32,014 nt of DNA, from contig NZ_VMQU01000059.1 in the NCBI RefSeq assembly GCF_007714205.1, positions 1 to 32,014 of the forward strand, written 5' to 3'. The stretch comes from Mycobacterium helveticum. GTDB lineage: Bacteria; Actinomycetota; Actinomycetes; Mycobacteriales; Mycobacteriaceae. The position numbers and the translations under genes are program-made. Under the pieces are notes generated by a model that saw only the letters and a list, made by a program, of their open reading frames with translations, searched no databases and was not told the origin of the DNA. Below are positions 26,294-32,014 of the stretch, piece after piece (within the stretch, counting starts at the first letter, position 1; the number at the start of each line of letters is the position of its first letter).

Positions 26294-27367
26294 GTGAGCC
26301 TGAGCCTGGGAATCGTGGGTCTGCCCAACGTCGGCAAGTCGACGCTGTTCAACGCGCTGACCCGCAACAACGTGGTGGCCGCCAACTATCCGTTCGCGAC
26401 CATCGAACCGAACGAGGGCGTCGTTGCGCTGCCCGATCCGCGGCTGGACAAGCTGGCGGAGATGTTCGGTTCCGAGCGCATCGTGGCGGCGCCGGTCACC
26501 TTCGTCGACATCGCCGGACTGGTCAAGGGGGCGTCCGAGGGGGCCGGGTTGGGCAACAAGTTCCTGGCCCACATCCGCGAGTGCGACGCCATCTGCCAGG
26601 TGGTGCGGGTGTTCGCCGACGACGACGTCACCCATGTCGCCGGGGAGGTCGATCCCAAGTCCGACATCGAGGTGGTCGAGACCGAGTTGATCCTGGCCGA
26701 CCTGCAGACCCTCGAACGCGCCGTGCCGAGGCTGGAGAAGGAGGCCCGCAACAACAAGGAGCGCAGGCCGATCTACGAGGCGGCGGTGAGCGCCCAGCAG
26801 GTGCTCGACAGCGGCAGGACACTGTTCGGCGCGGGGGTCGACGCCACGCTGCTGCGCGAGCTCAACCTGCTGACCACCAAGCCGTTCCTCTACGTCTTCA
26901 ACGCCGACGAGTCGGTGCTGACCGACGCCGCGCGCGTCGCCGAGTTGCGCGCGCTCGTCGCGCCCGCCGACGCGGTGTTCCTGGACGCGGCGATCGAAGC
27001 CGAGCTCAACGAGCTCGACGACGAATCGGCCGCCGAGCTGCTGGAGTCGATCGGGCAGAGCGAGCGCGGCCTGGACGCGCTGGCCCGCACCGGTTTCCAC
27101 ACGCTCAAGCTGCAGACCTTCCTGACGGCGGGCCCCAAGGAGGCGCGGGCGTGGGTCGTCCACCAGGGCGATACCGCGCCCAGGGCCGCCGGGGTGATCC
27201 ACACCGACTTCGAGAAGGGCTTCATCAAAGCCGAGATCGTGTCCTATGACGACCTGATGGCCGCCGGCTCGATGGCGGCGGCCAAGGCGGCCGGCAAGGT
27301 GCGGATGGAGGGCAAGGACTACGTGATGGCCGACGGCGACGTGGTCGAGTTCCGGTTCAACGTGTAG
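26294..27367 (+). CDS. ychF: Redox-regulated ATPase/GTP-binding protein YchF (Obg-like, OLA1)
   Basis: A 357-residue OBG-family P-loop protein. Walker A is GLPNVGKST, followed by FVDIAGLVKGASEGAGLGNKF (G3 region) and FNADE in the G4 position, the YchF variant linked to ATP preference. The coiled-coil insert and C-terminal TGS domain (TFLTAGPKEARAW to GDVVEFRFNV) are complete. It binds ribosomes and influences translation and stress responses in other bacteria. It corresponds to Rv1112. Its last 33 coding bases recur twice downstream, after each toxin-antitoxin pair. Confidence 0.94.
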   Translation: MSLSLGIVGLPNVGKSTLFNALTRNNVVAANYPFATIEPNEGVVALPDPRLDKLAEMFGSERIVAAPVTFVDIAGLVKGASEGAGLGNKFLAHIRECDAICQVVRVFADDDVTHVAGEVDPKSDIEVVETELILADLQTLERAVPRLEKEARNNKERRPIYEAAVSAQQVLDSGRTLFGAGVDATLLRELNLLTTKPFLYVFNADESVLTDAARVAELRALVAPADAVFLDAAIEAELNELDDESAAELLESIGQSERGLDALARTGFHTLKLQTFLTAGPKEARAWVVHQGDTAPRAAGVIHTDFEKGFIKAEIVSYDDLMAAGSMAAAKAAGKVRMEGKDYVMADGDVVEFRFNV

Positions 27368-27371
27368 AGCG
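27335..27371 (+). repeat. ychF 3'-end repeat, copy 1 (native end of ychF)
   Basis: This 37-base unit encodes GDVVEFRFNV and the stop, plus AGCG. It is the parent of two further copies. The ending FRFNV is the usual YchF C-terminus, so this copy is taken as native. Confidence 0.85.
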
Positions 27372-27414
27372 CGGGGTGCGGCTCAACGTCTTGGTGGTGG
27401 CACCGGAAATCATG

Positions 27415-27439
27415 GCATCATGATATGCATCAATGATGC
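27415..27439 (+). promoter_or_regulatory. Inverted repeat and promoter region of vapBC
   Basis: GCATCAT (27415-27421) and ATGATGC (27433-27439) are exact complements around 11 bases, with a central ATGCAT. TATAGG at 27441-27446 may be the -10 or part of it, and AGGGG just after it is a good Shine-Dalgarno for ATG 27455. Toxin-antitoxin operons are usually autorepressed through such sites. Confidence 0.55.
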
Positions 27440-27454
27440 GTATAGGGGTGTGAT

Positions 27455-27652
27455 ATGAGGACAACCGTCACAATCGACGATGATTTACTGGCCAAGGCTG
27501 CCGAGTTGACCGGCGTGCATGAAAACGTCGCCCTGCTGCGCCAAGGTTTGCAGACGCTGATCCGAGTGGAAAGCGCTCGCCGTCTTGCCGCGCTCGGCGG
27601 AACGGATCGCGAGGCGACGGCCGGTCCCCGGCGGCGTGGTGTGACTGAATGA
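27455..27652 (+). CDS. vapB: VapB-family antitoxin
   Basis: A 65-residue protein. The N-terminal part (MRTTVTIDDDLLAKAAELTG) is the ribbon-helix-helix-like DNA-binding start of the DUF2191 VapB family; the C-terminal part (ARRLAALGGTDREATAGPRR) is flexible and would wrap the toxin. The stop overlaps the toxin start by 4 bases (ATGA). M. tuberculosis has vapB32 (Rv1113, also about 65 residues) in the same place after ychF, so orthology is likely but not shown from sequence here. Confidence 0.83.
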   Translation: MRTTVTIDDDLLAKAAELTGVHENVALLRQGLQTLIRVESARRLAALGGTDREATAGPRRRGVTE

Positions 27653-28017
27653 TCCTCGTCGACACCGCAGTGTGGATCGATCATCTCCACGCGGCGGAGT
27701 CGAGACTGGTCGAGTTGCTGGAGGCCGATGGAGTCGGCTGTCACCCGTTGGTCATCGAGGAAATCGCGCTCGGGTCGATCTCGCAGCGGGATGTTGTGCT
27801 CGACCTGCTCGCGAATCTGCGCCAGTTCCCGAATGTCCACCACCACGAAATCCTCCACCTCACTGATCGACGCGTGCTCTGGGGGCGTGGCCTGAGTGCA
27901 GTCGACGTTCATCTCATGGCGGCGGTCACCATGGTCGGAGGGGCGCAGCTCTGGACGAGAGACAAGCGGTTGAAGGCCGCGTCGGCCGATGTGGGCGTCG
28001 CGTTGTTCGACGCTTGA
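27649..28017 (+). CDS. vapC: VapC-family PIN-domain ribonuclease toxin
   Basis: A 122-residue PIN domain. Acidic active-site residues are in MILVDTAVWIDHL (Asp5), CHPLVIEEIALGS (Glu) and LSAVDVHLMAA plus LWTRDKRLKAA (Asp pair). VapC toxins cut specific tRNA or rRNA sites when VapB is degraded. Overlap with vapB (ATGA) indicates coupled translation. The gene's last bases (GTTGTTCGACGC) recur in altered form just after its stop, next to the second ychF-end copy. It is likely the positional equivalent of vapC32 (Rv1114). Confidence 0.85.
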   Translation: MILVDTAVWIDHLHAAESRLVELLEADGVGCHPLVIEEIALGSISQRDVVLDLLANLRQFPNVHHHEILHLTDRRVLWGRGLSAVDVHLMAAVTMVGGAQLWTRDKRLKAASADVGVALFDA

Positions 28018-28031
28018 CGTTGTTCGGCGAC

Positions 28032-28063
28032 GCGACGTGGTCGAGTTACGGTTCACCGTGTAG
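28032..28063 (+). repeat. ychF 3'-end repeat, copy 2
   Basis: Matches 30 of 32 bases of the ychF end, with the stop codon retained; read in the same frame it gives DVVELRFTV-stop. It has no start codon. It lies 14 bases after the vapC stop and before the relBE promoter. The two differences from copy 1 are TTC to TTA and AAC to ACC. Confidence 0.85.
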
Positions 28064-28098
28064 CCGCCGACAGACCGCGACGAATCGCGCGACCAAGC

Positions 28099-28104
28099 TA
28101 GAAT
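28099..28104 (+). promoter_or_regulatory. -10 box TAGAAT ahead of relB
   Basis: TAGAAT is a near-ideal -10 and ends 7 bases before ATG 28112, predicting a leaderless mRNA. It overlaps the palindrome AGAATTCT, and TGTACA overlaps the start codon; either could help autorepression. Confidence 0.55.
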
Positions 28105-28111
28105 TCTGTAC

Positions 28112-28396
28112 ATGACAACGCTGCCGCTCGCCGAGGTACGGGCAAACTTGTCCAAGCTCGTCGAGGAAGCGGTGCGCACGCACCAGCGGATCGAGGTGAC
28201 TCGACAGGGACGCCGGGCCGCGGTGATCCTCAGTGCGGACGACTTCGACTCGATCATGGAGACCTTGGCGATCCTCAGCGATCAGGAACTCATGCGCGAT
28301 GTCCGGGAGGCCGAAGCCGAGGCTGAAAACGGTGAGATCTTCTCGCTCGAGGAGGTAACAGCGGAGATGCGCGCCGCTGGTCGGCTGCCGCGGTGA
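28112..28396 (+). CDS. relB: RelB/Phd-YefM-family antitoxin
   Basis: A 94-residue antitoxin. The N-terminal Phd/YefM fold is clear (LPLAEVRANLSKLVEEAVRT, RIEVTRQGRRAAVILSADDF), as is the link helix DSIMETLAILSDQELMRDVRE, with an acidic tail that would neutralise the basic toxin. The overall pattern resembles M. tuberculosis RelB (Rv1247c). It overlaps relE by 4 bases (GTGA). A strong -10 box sits one leaderless spacing upstream. It is the second of two adjacent toxin-antitoxin modules after ychF; this one has no counterpart at this position in M. tuberculosis. Confidence 0.85.
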   Translation: MTTLPLAEVRANLSKLVEEAVRTHQRIEVTRQGRRAAVILSADDFDSIMETLAILSDQELMRDVREAEAEAENGEIFSLEEVTAEMRAAGRLPR

Positions 28397-28656
28397 GCTA
28401 CCGCATCGAATTGACAAAGACTGCCAAAAGGGCGCTGACCGAGTTGTTGCCCGAAGCAGTCGCCGTCGCCTGCTGGGAGTTCATCAGAGGCCCGCTGGCC
28501 GAGAATCCCCAGCAGGTGGGTAAGCCGCTCCGCGGTCGGCTGGAGGGCCGGTTCTCGGCGCGGCGAGGCGAATTTCGGTTGCTCTACCGAGTTTTCGACG
28601 ACAGAGTCGTCGTCCGGGTGATCCACATCGCGCATCGCCGCGACGTATACCGATGA
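28393..28656 (+). CDS. relE: RelE-family mRNA interferase toxin
   Basis: An 87-residue RelE/ParE-superfamily toxin. The landmarks are YRIELTKTAKRAL, the pattern NPQQVGKPLRGRLEGRFSAR with RGEFRLLYRVFDD, and VVVRVIHIAHRRDVY, close in layout to Rv1246c. The basic residues and C-terminal Tyr/Arg would cut mRNA in the ribosomal A site. GTG 28393 overlaps the antitoxin stop. The TGA stop (28654-28656) is followed at once by the third copy of the ychF end. Confidence 0.86.
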   Translation: MSYRIELTKTAKRALTELLPEAVAVACWEFIRGPLAENPQQVGKPLRGRLEGRFSARRGEFRLLYRVFDDRVVVRVIHIAHRRDVYR

Positions 28657-28693
28657 GGCGACGTGGTCGAGTTCCGGTTCACCGTGTAGAGCG
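28657..28693 (+). repeat. ychF 3'-end repeat, copy 3
   Basis: Identical to copy 1 in 36 of 37 bases, including the stop and the AGCG after it; the single change is AAC to ACC, shared with copy 2. It abuts the relE stop. It is followed by the palindrome GGACGCGTCC (28693-28702). Confidence 0.88.
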
Positions 28694-28756
28694 GACGCGT
28701 CCAGCGTGAGGGATATTCGTACGCGGGGCCGACAGTCGTCGGGGACTGCTGAGCGC

Positions 28757-29146
28757 TCACGCCGATTCGACTTTCGGTTCCGGGGGCGCCGACGGGGCCG
28801 TGCTGGGAGCTTTGGGGCCCCTCTTGGGAAGGGCGGGGACGGCGAGCGAGCCGTACTGGGGACAATAGGCCTGGATCGCGGCCCCCGTGAAGTAGGCGGC
28901 GTTGAGCGGCGGCCAGTTGGTCGCGTCGGTGACCTTGGTGACCAGGTCCGCGTTGCTGGTGTCGGGGCGGTCGTCGAGGGTGGCGCAGACGACGGTTTTG
29001 GCGACCTGGATTGCCTTGTCGGGTGCGCCGTAGTTCATGCCGGACGTGTCGAGGTTGGCGATGAATGCGTCGTCGGTGGCGTCCGCACGGGCCGGCGCGG
29101 CGAACCCGACGGAAAGGACGATCAGCGCGATCGCTCGCACCACCAT
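28757..29146 (-). CDS. Secreted DUF732 protein
   Basis: A 129-residue protein with a Sec signal peptide (VVRAIALIVLSVGFAAPARA, cleavage likely before DATDD). The mature part is a DUF732 domain: DDAFIANLDTSGMNYGAPDK, an early Cys (VVCATLDD) and a late Cys (QAYCPQYGS) likely to pair, then a Pro/Lys-rich tail. DUF732 proteins are abundant secreted mycobacterial proteins of unknown role. ATG 29146 has a strong GAGGAGG Shine-Dalgarno 5 bases ahead; the frame is open further upstream, but that part is not coding-like. It is not part of the toxin-antitoxin cassettes. Confidence 0.82.
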   Translation of the reverse strand: MVVRAIALIVLSVGFAAPARADATDDAFIANLDTSGMNYGAPDKAIQVAKTVVCATLDDRPDTSNADLVTKVTDATNWPPLNAAYFTGAAIQAYCPQYGSLAVPALPKRGPKAPSTAPSAPPEPKVESA

Positions 29147-29367
29147 GGCACCCTCCTCGAGTCGAATTCCGCGGCGTCCGGTGGCTGGCACTGGGAGTAA
29201 CGACGTGACCTCCCGAAATTTTAGCTGGCACCGCACGCGCCCTGCGGCGAGTTTTCCGTGGCGTAACAGTCCGCGCCGGTCGGGGCCCGTTGTCGGTGGG
29301 TCTGCCTAGCATCGTCGGCCGAAGGCGCCGCCGCGGGCGGCGCCGCCGAGCTCCCGCAGGAGGCCGC

Positions 29368-29766
29368 ATGAAATTCGTTTCGACCCGCATCATCACCGCC
29401 GACGTGAAGCGGCTCGTCGCGTTCTACGAGATGGTCACCGAAACCGCCGCGGTCTGGGCAAACGAATTGTTCGCTGAGGTTCCGACGCCGGTCGGCACGC
29501 TGGCCATCGGAAGCGACAAGACCGTACCGATATTCGGGGCCGGGTCGGCCCAGCCGGCCGCCAACCGCAGCGCGATCATCGAGTTCCTCGTCGACGACGT
29601 GGACGCCGAGTGGGAGCGGCTGCGGCCGAACGTCGGTGAGGTCGTGACCGAGCCGACGACGATGCCGTGGGGCAACCGCGCGCTGCTGTTCCGCGACCCG
29701 GACGGAAACCTGGTCAATCTGTTCACCCCGGTGACCGACGACGCCCGCGTCAAGTTCGGCGCGTGA
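29368..29766 (+). CDS. VOC-superfamily (glyoxalase/bleomycin-resistance-like) protein
   Basis: A 132-residue protein with the paired beta-alpha-beta-beta-beta modules of the vicinal oxygen chelate fold: MKFVSTRIITADVKRLVAFY at the start, IIEFLVDDVDAEWERL in the middle and RALLFRDPDGNLVNLFTPV at the end. The terminal Glu ligand of true glyoxalases is replaced here (NLVNLF), so metal binding is uncertain. Substrate unknown. ATG 29368 has AGGAGG 5 bases ahead; the long upstream Arg-rich extension of the frame is not coding-like. It converges on the diiron gene. Confidence 0.82.
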   Translation: MKFVSTRIITADVKRLVAFYEMVTETAAVWANELFAEVPTPVGTLAIGSDKTVPIFGAGSAQPAANRSAIIEFLVDDVDAEWERLRPNVGEVVTEPTTMPWGNRALLFRDPDGNLVNLFTPVTDDARVKFGA

Positions 29767-29779
29767 GCACCTGGCTTCC

Positions 29780-30604
29780 CTAGGGGTGCTTGACCAGATA
29801 CGTTTCGTTGCCCAGCCCCGCGGTGAGTTCGTCGACCTTGAAGGGCCGGTCGAGTCGTGCGTGCAAGGCCTTCGGATCGACCAGCAGGCTGATCTCGGCG
29901 GTCTGGCGGGCGAAGAGTCGTCCGAACAGTGGGTAGATCCGGCGCATCATCGCCCGCTCCGCGGAGGTGCAACGCGAGGCGCAGTAGCCGACATGGCCGA
30001 TCTCGTCGGTGAGGATCTCGCCGTAGAGCAGTCCGATTCGGGTGGCGACCGCGGGTTCGTCGGCGAACAGTTCGGTGCCGACGCGGCGCAGTTCGTCGAA
30101 CATGACGCAGCCGGCCATCTCTGCGGCGCCGACGAACATGAAGTTGAGCCGATCGGGCATGAATACAGCTGTCTTGACGAACTGTCGCAGCACGAAAGGC
30201 GGCGGGACCACCTGGAACGTCAGATCGAACACGTCCAGGACGTATGCCAGCAGCCTGGTGTGGTAGTGCTCTTCCAGTTCGAGATAGACGTTCTCGGGCG
30301 GCAGATTCTCATCGCTGTTGCGCCCGTAGGTCTCGCCGAGTCCGACGCCGAACCGTTCGGCCTGATTCAGTTTGGCGGTGGCCAACAGGAACAGCGTTTC
30401 CCTGTCCAGGCCGGGTTCGGGCCGCCGGCGGCGTAGGTTGCGCAGGAAGGTTTTCCGGTCAGCGGGGTGGGCCGACCGGACGGGGTTCGCTTCGAGTTCG
30501 TCGAAGAACCGCTCTCGATTCGCCAGGCGCCTGTTGAGAAGATCGGCGTCGCCGTCGCGCCGGGCCAGGAATTCCCGGTAGCCCTCGATGCCTGTGCCGT
30601 TCAT
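29780..30604 (-). CDS. Ferritin-like diiron protein, possible oxygenase
   Basis: A 274-residue, mostly helical protein. Two ExxH motifs are present, E112-H115 in LELEEHYHTRLL and E201-H204 in LTDEIGHVGYC, with further carboxylates E83, E162 and E196 correctly spaced on other helices. This is the ligand set of a four-helix diiron centre, as in AurF-like N-oxygenases and related desaturases. I could not assign a named subfamily. ATG 30604 overlaps the tetR stop (ATGA), so it is made together with its likely regulator. A role in modifying a small aromatic or amine compound sensed by that regulator is a guess. Confidence 0.68.
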   Translation of the reverse strand: MNGTGIEGYREFLARRDGDADLLNRRLANRERFFDELEANPVRSAHPADRKTFLRNLRRRRPEPGLDRETLFLLATAKLNQAERFGVGLGETYGRNSDENLPPENVYLELEEHYHTRLLAYVLDVFDLTFQVVPPPFVLRQFVKTAVFMPDRLNFMFVGAAEMAGCVMFDELRRVGTELFADEPAVATRIGLLYGEILTDEIGHVGYCASRCTSAERAMMRRIYPLFGRLFARQTAEISLLVDPKALHARLDRPFKVDELTAGLGNETYLVKHP

Positions 30605-31209
30605 CGCTTCTCCATTCCTTTGACCATCGTTGTCACGTAACGGCTCAACAGTGCGGCGTCGTGTGCCCCGGTGGACAGCAGCGCGAACAGTCCGGTGAGG
30701 AAGAACGTCGCGAGTTCCCCGGCGTCGGCGGCCGGTGCGACTTGTCCGGTGTCTTGCGCCTGCCGGATCGAGCGCACCAGGAACTGTGCGAGCGGGTGCT
30801 GTTCCACTTCGTCTTCGAGCGGACGCGTCGAGGAGAAATGCAGTCCCAGCATGTCGCTGAAGACGACCGCGCCCAGCCGCCGTCGGGCCTCGAGTACGTG
30901 CCGCACGAGTTGCGAAAGCACCGACGCCAGATCGCCCTCGGCGCGGTCGAGTTCGCCGGCGATGCGGGTTTCCTCGTCGCGTTCGATCTCGATGAGGACG
31001 TGCTCTTTCGTCGGGAAGTGGAAGTAGAACGTCCCCCGCACGACACCGGCCGCGGTGGCGATGGCGCTGATGTCGGCGCCGCCCAGTCCGCGCCGCGTGA
31101 TCTCGGCCAGCGCGGCGTCCAACAGGCGGGCTCGAGTCTCGAGCCGTCGGGCTTCCCTGACGCTCCGGCCCGGCGATTCGGCCACGGCGGACGGGTGTGG
31201 TGACGCCAT
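30601..31209 (-). CDS. TetR-family transcriptional regulator
   Basis: A 202-residue TetR protein. The N-terminal HTH runs from RLETRARLLDAALAEITRRG through ADISAIATAAGVVRGTFYFH to FPTKEHVLIEI; the C-terminal helical ligand-binding domain shows no motif that names a ligand. It is the first gene of a two-gene operon with the diiron protein. The promoter ahead of it is full of repeated palindromic sites, so autoregulation is very likely. Start ATG 31209 lies 6 bases after the -10 box, implying a nearly leaderless mRNA. Confidence 0.88.
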   Translation of the reverse strand: MASPHPSAVAESPGRSVREARRLETRARLLDAALAEITRRGLGGADISAIATAAGVVRGTFYFHFPTKEHVLIEIERDEETRIAGELDRAEGDLASVLSQLVRHVLEARRRLGAVVFSDMLGLHFSSTRPLEDEVEQHPLAQFLVRSIRQAQDTGQVAPAADAGELATFFLTGLFALLSTGAHDAALLSRYVTTMVKGMEKR

Positions 31210-31215
31210 GAAGGC

Positions 31216-31280
31216 ACACTAGGCTCGTTGTTGACGGTCGTCAATGACGGTCGTCAATGAGGGCCGTCAACGACGAGCCT
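31216..31280 (-). promoter_or_regulatory. tetR promoter embedded in a 60-bp near-palindrome with three 13-bp repeats
   Basis: On the minus strand TTGACG (31244-31239), a 17-bp spacer and TAGTGT (31221-31216) make a complete promoter. On the plus strand TGACGGTCGTCAA occurs at 31232-31244 and 31245-31257 and, with two changes, at 31258-31270. The first copy extends to the palindrome TTGACGGTCGTCAA. The outer 17-bp arms (31221-31237 and 31264-31280) match at 16 positions, and the whole 60 bases are symmetric at 25 of 30 pairs. Binding of TetR here would cover the -35. Confidence 0.75.
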
Positions 31281-31569
31281 CCCGGGCTGGCCGGCAGAGG
31301 TCTAGGCTCGTTGACGTCGGAACCGGTAGGGGAAGTTGTCCCATGCACGGGGTGGCCTCGATCTACGGGAGATCCTCTCGGTACGCGGAGACCGGGTCGC
31401 GCCCGCCGCTGGGCCGGTTACTCGGTCGAGACCGCGTGCCCGCCGGCCCCATCTGGGGCTGCCGTGTCCCGTACGTGGTGCGGCGGGAACGGCAAGCTGC
31501 GCTATGGCGCTGTGCTCCGAATGAGACGAATGCCATTGTCCCGTAGGAGAATGACCTACGCCACACGAT
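31281..31569. other. Long intergenic region without a convincing gene
   Basis: About 290 bases between the operator and the next promoter. A second copy of CTAGGCTCGTTG with TTGACG (31302-31316) repeats part of the tetR promoter region at 31219-31230. Open frames across it have no Shine-Dalgarno, no recognisable domain and overlap the operator, so none is called. GC content drops near 31560-31595. Confidence 0.5.
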
Positions 31570-31599
31570 TTGGCTCTCAATAAATTTAATTGCTAGGGT
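31570..31599 (+). promoter_or_regulatory. Promoter of the NlpC/P60-like gene
   Basis: TTGGCT (31570-31575), an 18-bp AT-rich spacer and TAGGGT (31594-31599) form a plausible promoter. The -10 ends 8 bases before ATG 31608, again close to a leaderless arrangement. Confidence 0.5.
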
Positions 31600-31607
31600 G
31601 CCTGCCC

Positions 31608-32014
31608 ATGGTATTTCTTGCCACGCTGATATCACTTGTCAATCAGATTTCCGGCACGCCCTATATTTCGGGTGGGGATTCTCCCGCCGGTACCGACTGC
31701 TCCGGGTTGGCGTCCTGGATCGCAAATGCGGCAACCGACCGTCCGGTCTTCGGGGATCGATTCAACACCGGTAACGAGGAAGCCGCTTTGTTGGCGCGGG
31801 GATTTCACTATGGGACTGCCCCCGATGCCGTGGTGATCGGCTGGAACGGCGGGCACACCGCCGTGACGTTGCCGGACGGGACCGCGGTCTCCAGCGGAGA
31901 GCGCGGCGGCGTACGTGTCGGCGGTCCGGGCGCCTACCAGGCCGGTTTCACCCATCACATGTTTTTGCCCATTCCTCCGGACGACGCGGGACCGCCGCCC
32001 CCGCCGCCCGACGC
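31608..32014 (+). CDS. NlpC/P60-like cysteine peptidase (3' end outside window)
   Basis: The frame opens at ATG 31608 and is still open at the window end (135 codons seen). It begins MVFLATLISLVNQISGTPYI, then SGGDSPAGTDCSGLASW with the Cys in the DCSG context typical of NlpC/P60 peptidoglycan endopeptidases, and WNGGHTAVTLPDGTAVSS, where the His sits in the usual second catalytic position. After GFTHHMFLPIPPDD a Pro-rich stretch begins, probably a linker to a further domain. No ordinary signal peptide is visible, which recalls phage-type or specially exported hydrolases. Activity is inferred from the Cys-His pair only. Confidence 0.7.
   Translation, partial: MVFLATLISLVNQISGTPYISGGDSPAGTDCSGLASWIANAATDRPVFGDRFNTGNEEAALLARGFHYGTAPDAVVIGWNGGHTAVTLPDGTAVSSGERGGVRVGGPGAYQAGFTHHMFLPIPPDDAGPPPPPPD

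Noticed and set aside
27335..28693. A classical integrative element with att sites
   Set aside because: No integrase, excisionase or tRNA gene is present and the cassettes hold only two genes each; the repeats are reported as a finding without naming a known element type.
29780..31219. A single 479-residue protein fusing an Arg-rich N-terminus to the diiron domain
   Set aside because: The N-terminal part is a shifted reading of tetR. ATG 30604 overlapping the tetR stop is the natural start of the diiron gene.
31244..31546. A 100-codon plus-strand frame in the tetR upstream region
   Set aside because: It starts inside the operator repeats, has no Shine-Dalgarno or -10 box at the right spacing and resembles no family.

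Overview
The window is a stretch of high-GC actinobacterial chromosome, and gene content and order identify it as Mycobacterium. The genes follow, almost one for one, the M. tuberculosis segment from pra (Rv1078) to ychF and its toxin-antitoxin pair (Rv1112-Rv1114). The protein sequences are close to but clearly different from M. tuberculosis, and the PE/PE_PGRS genes that M. tuberculosis carries between the short isoprenyl synthase and coaA are absent. A slow-growing non-tuberculous species, for example one near the M. avium complex, fits best. The species is an inference. No rRNA, tRNA, CRISPR array, integrase or transposase was seen.

Layout. 1-6.8 kb: the end of pra, metB, greA (convergent with metB across a long hairpin), a DUF4307 membrane protein, mca (mycothiol conjugate amidase), a small membrane protein, a thioredoxin-like DUF255 protein and a SnoaL-like protein. 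6.8-10 kb: a hemolysin III-like protein, the Rv1086-type isoprenyl diphosphate synthase, and an O-methyltransferase standing where M. tuberculosis has PE genes, with apparent gene debris on its downstream side. 10-17.2 kb: coaA, glyA, desA2, the phoAT-phoH2 toxin-antitoxin/helicase pair, a NodB polysaccharide deacetylase and an overlapping class III adenylate cyclase. 17.2-21.4 kb: fumC and glpX on the minus strand, a DUF4245 protein and a dienelactone-hydrolase-like protein. 21.35-21.74 kb: a scar in which only fragments of an AI-2E family permease (Rv1101c-like) and a 3-beta-HSD (Rv1106c-like) survive. 21.7-23.85 kb: an operon of a lipid-droplet-associated protein, xseA and xseB. 23.9-27.4 kb: ispH, a DUF6542-like membrane protein with an Arg-rich tail, and ychF. 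27.4-28.7 kb: two toxin-antitoxin modules (vapBC, then relBE), each followed by a copy of the 3' end of ychF. 28.7-32 kb: a secreted DUF732 protein, a VOC protein, a tetR-diiron protein operon with an elaborate repeated operator, and the start of an NlpC/P60-like protein cut by the window edge.

Themes. Most of the window is conserved housekeeping: methionine, one-carbon, CoA, isoprenoid and central carbon metabolism, DNA repair, and envelope lipid and polysaccharide work. The accessory parts are the methyltransferase locus, the collapsed permease/3-beta-HSD scar, and everything after ychF. Many genes carry a TANNNT -10 box ending about 6-8 bases before the start codon, the arrangement expected for leaderless mRNAs, which are common in mycobacteria. 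The most unusual structure is the triplicated ychF 3' end that brackets the two toxin-antitoxin modules.
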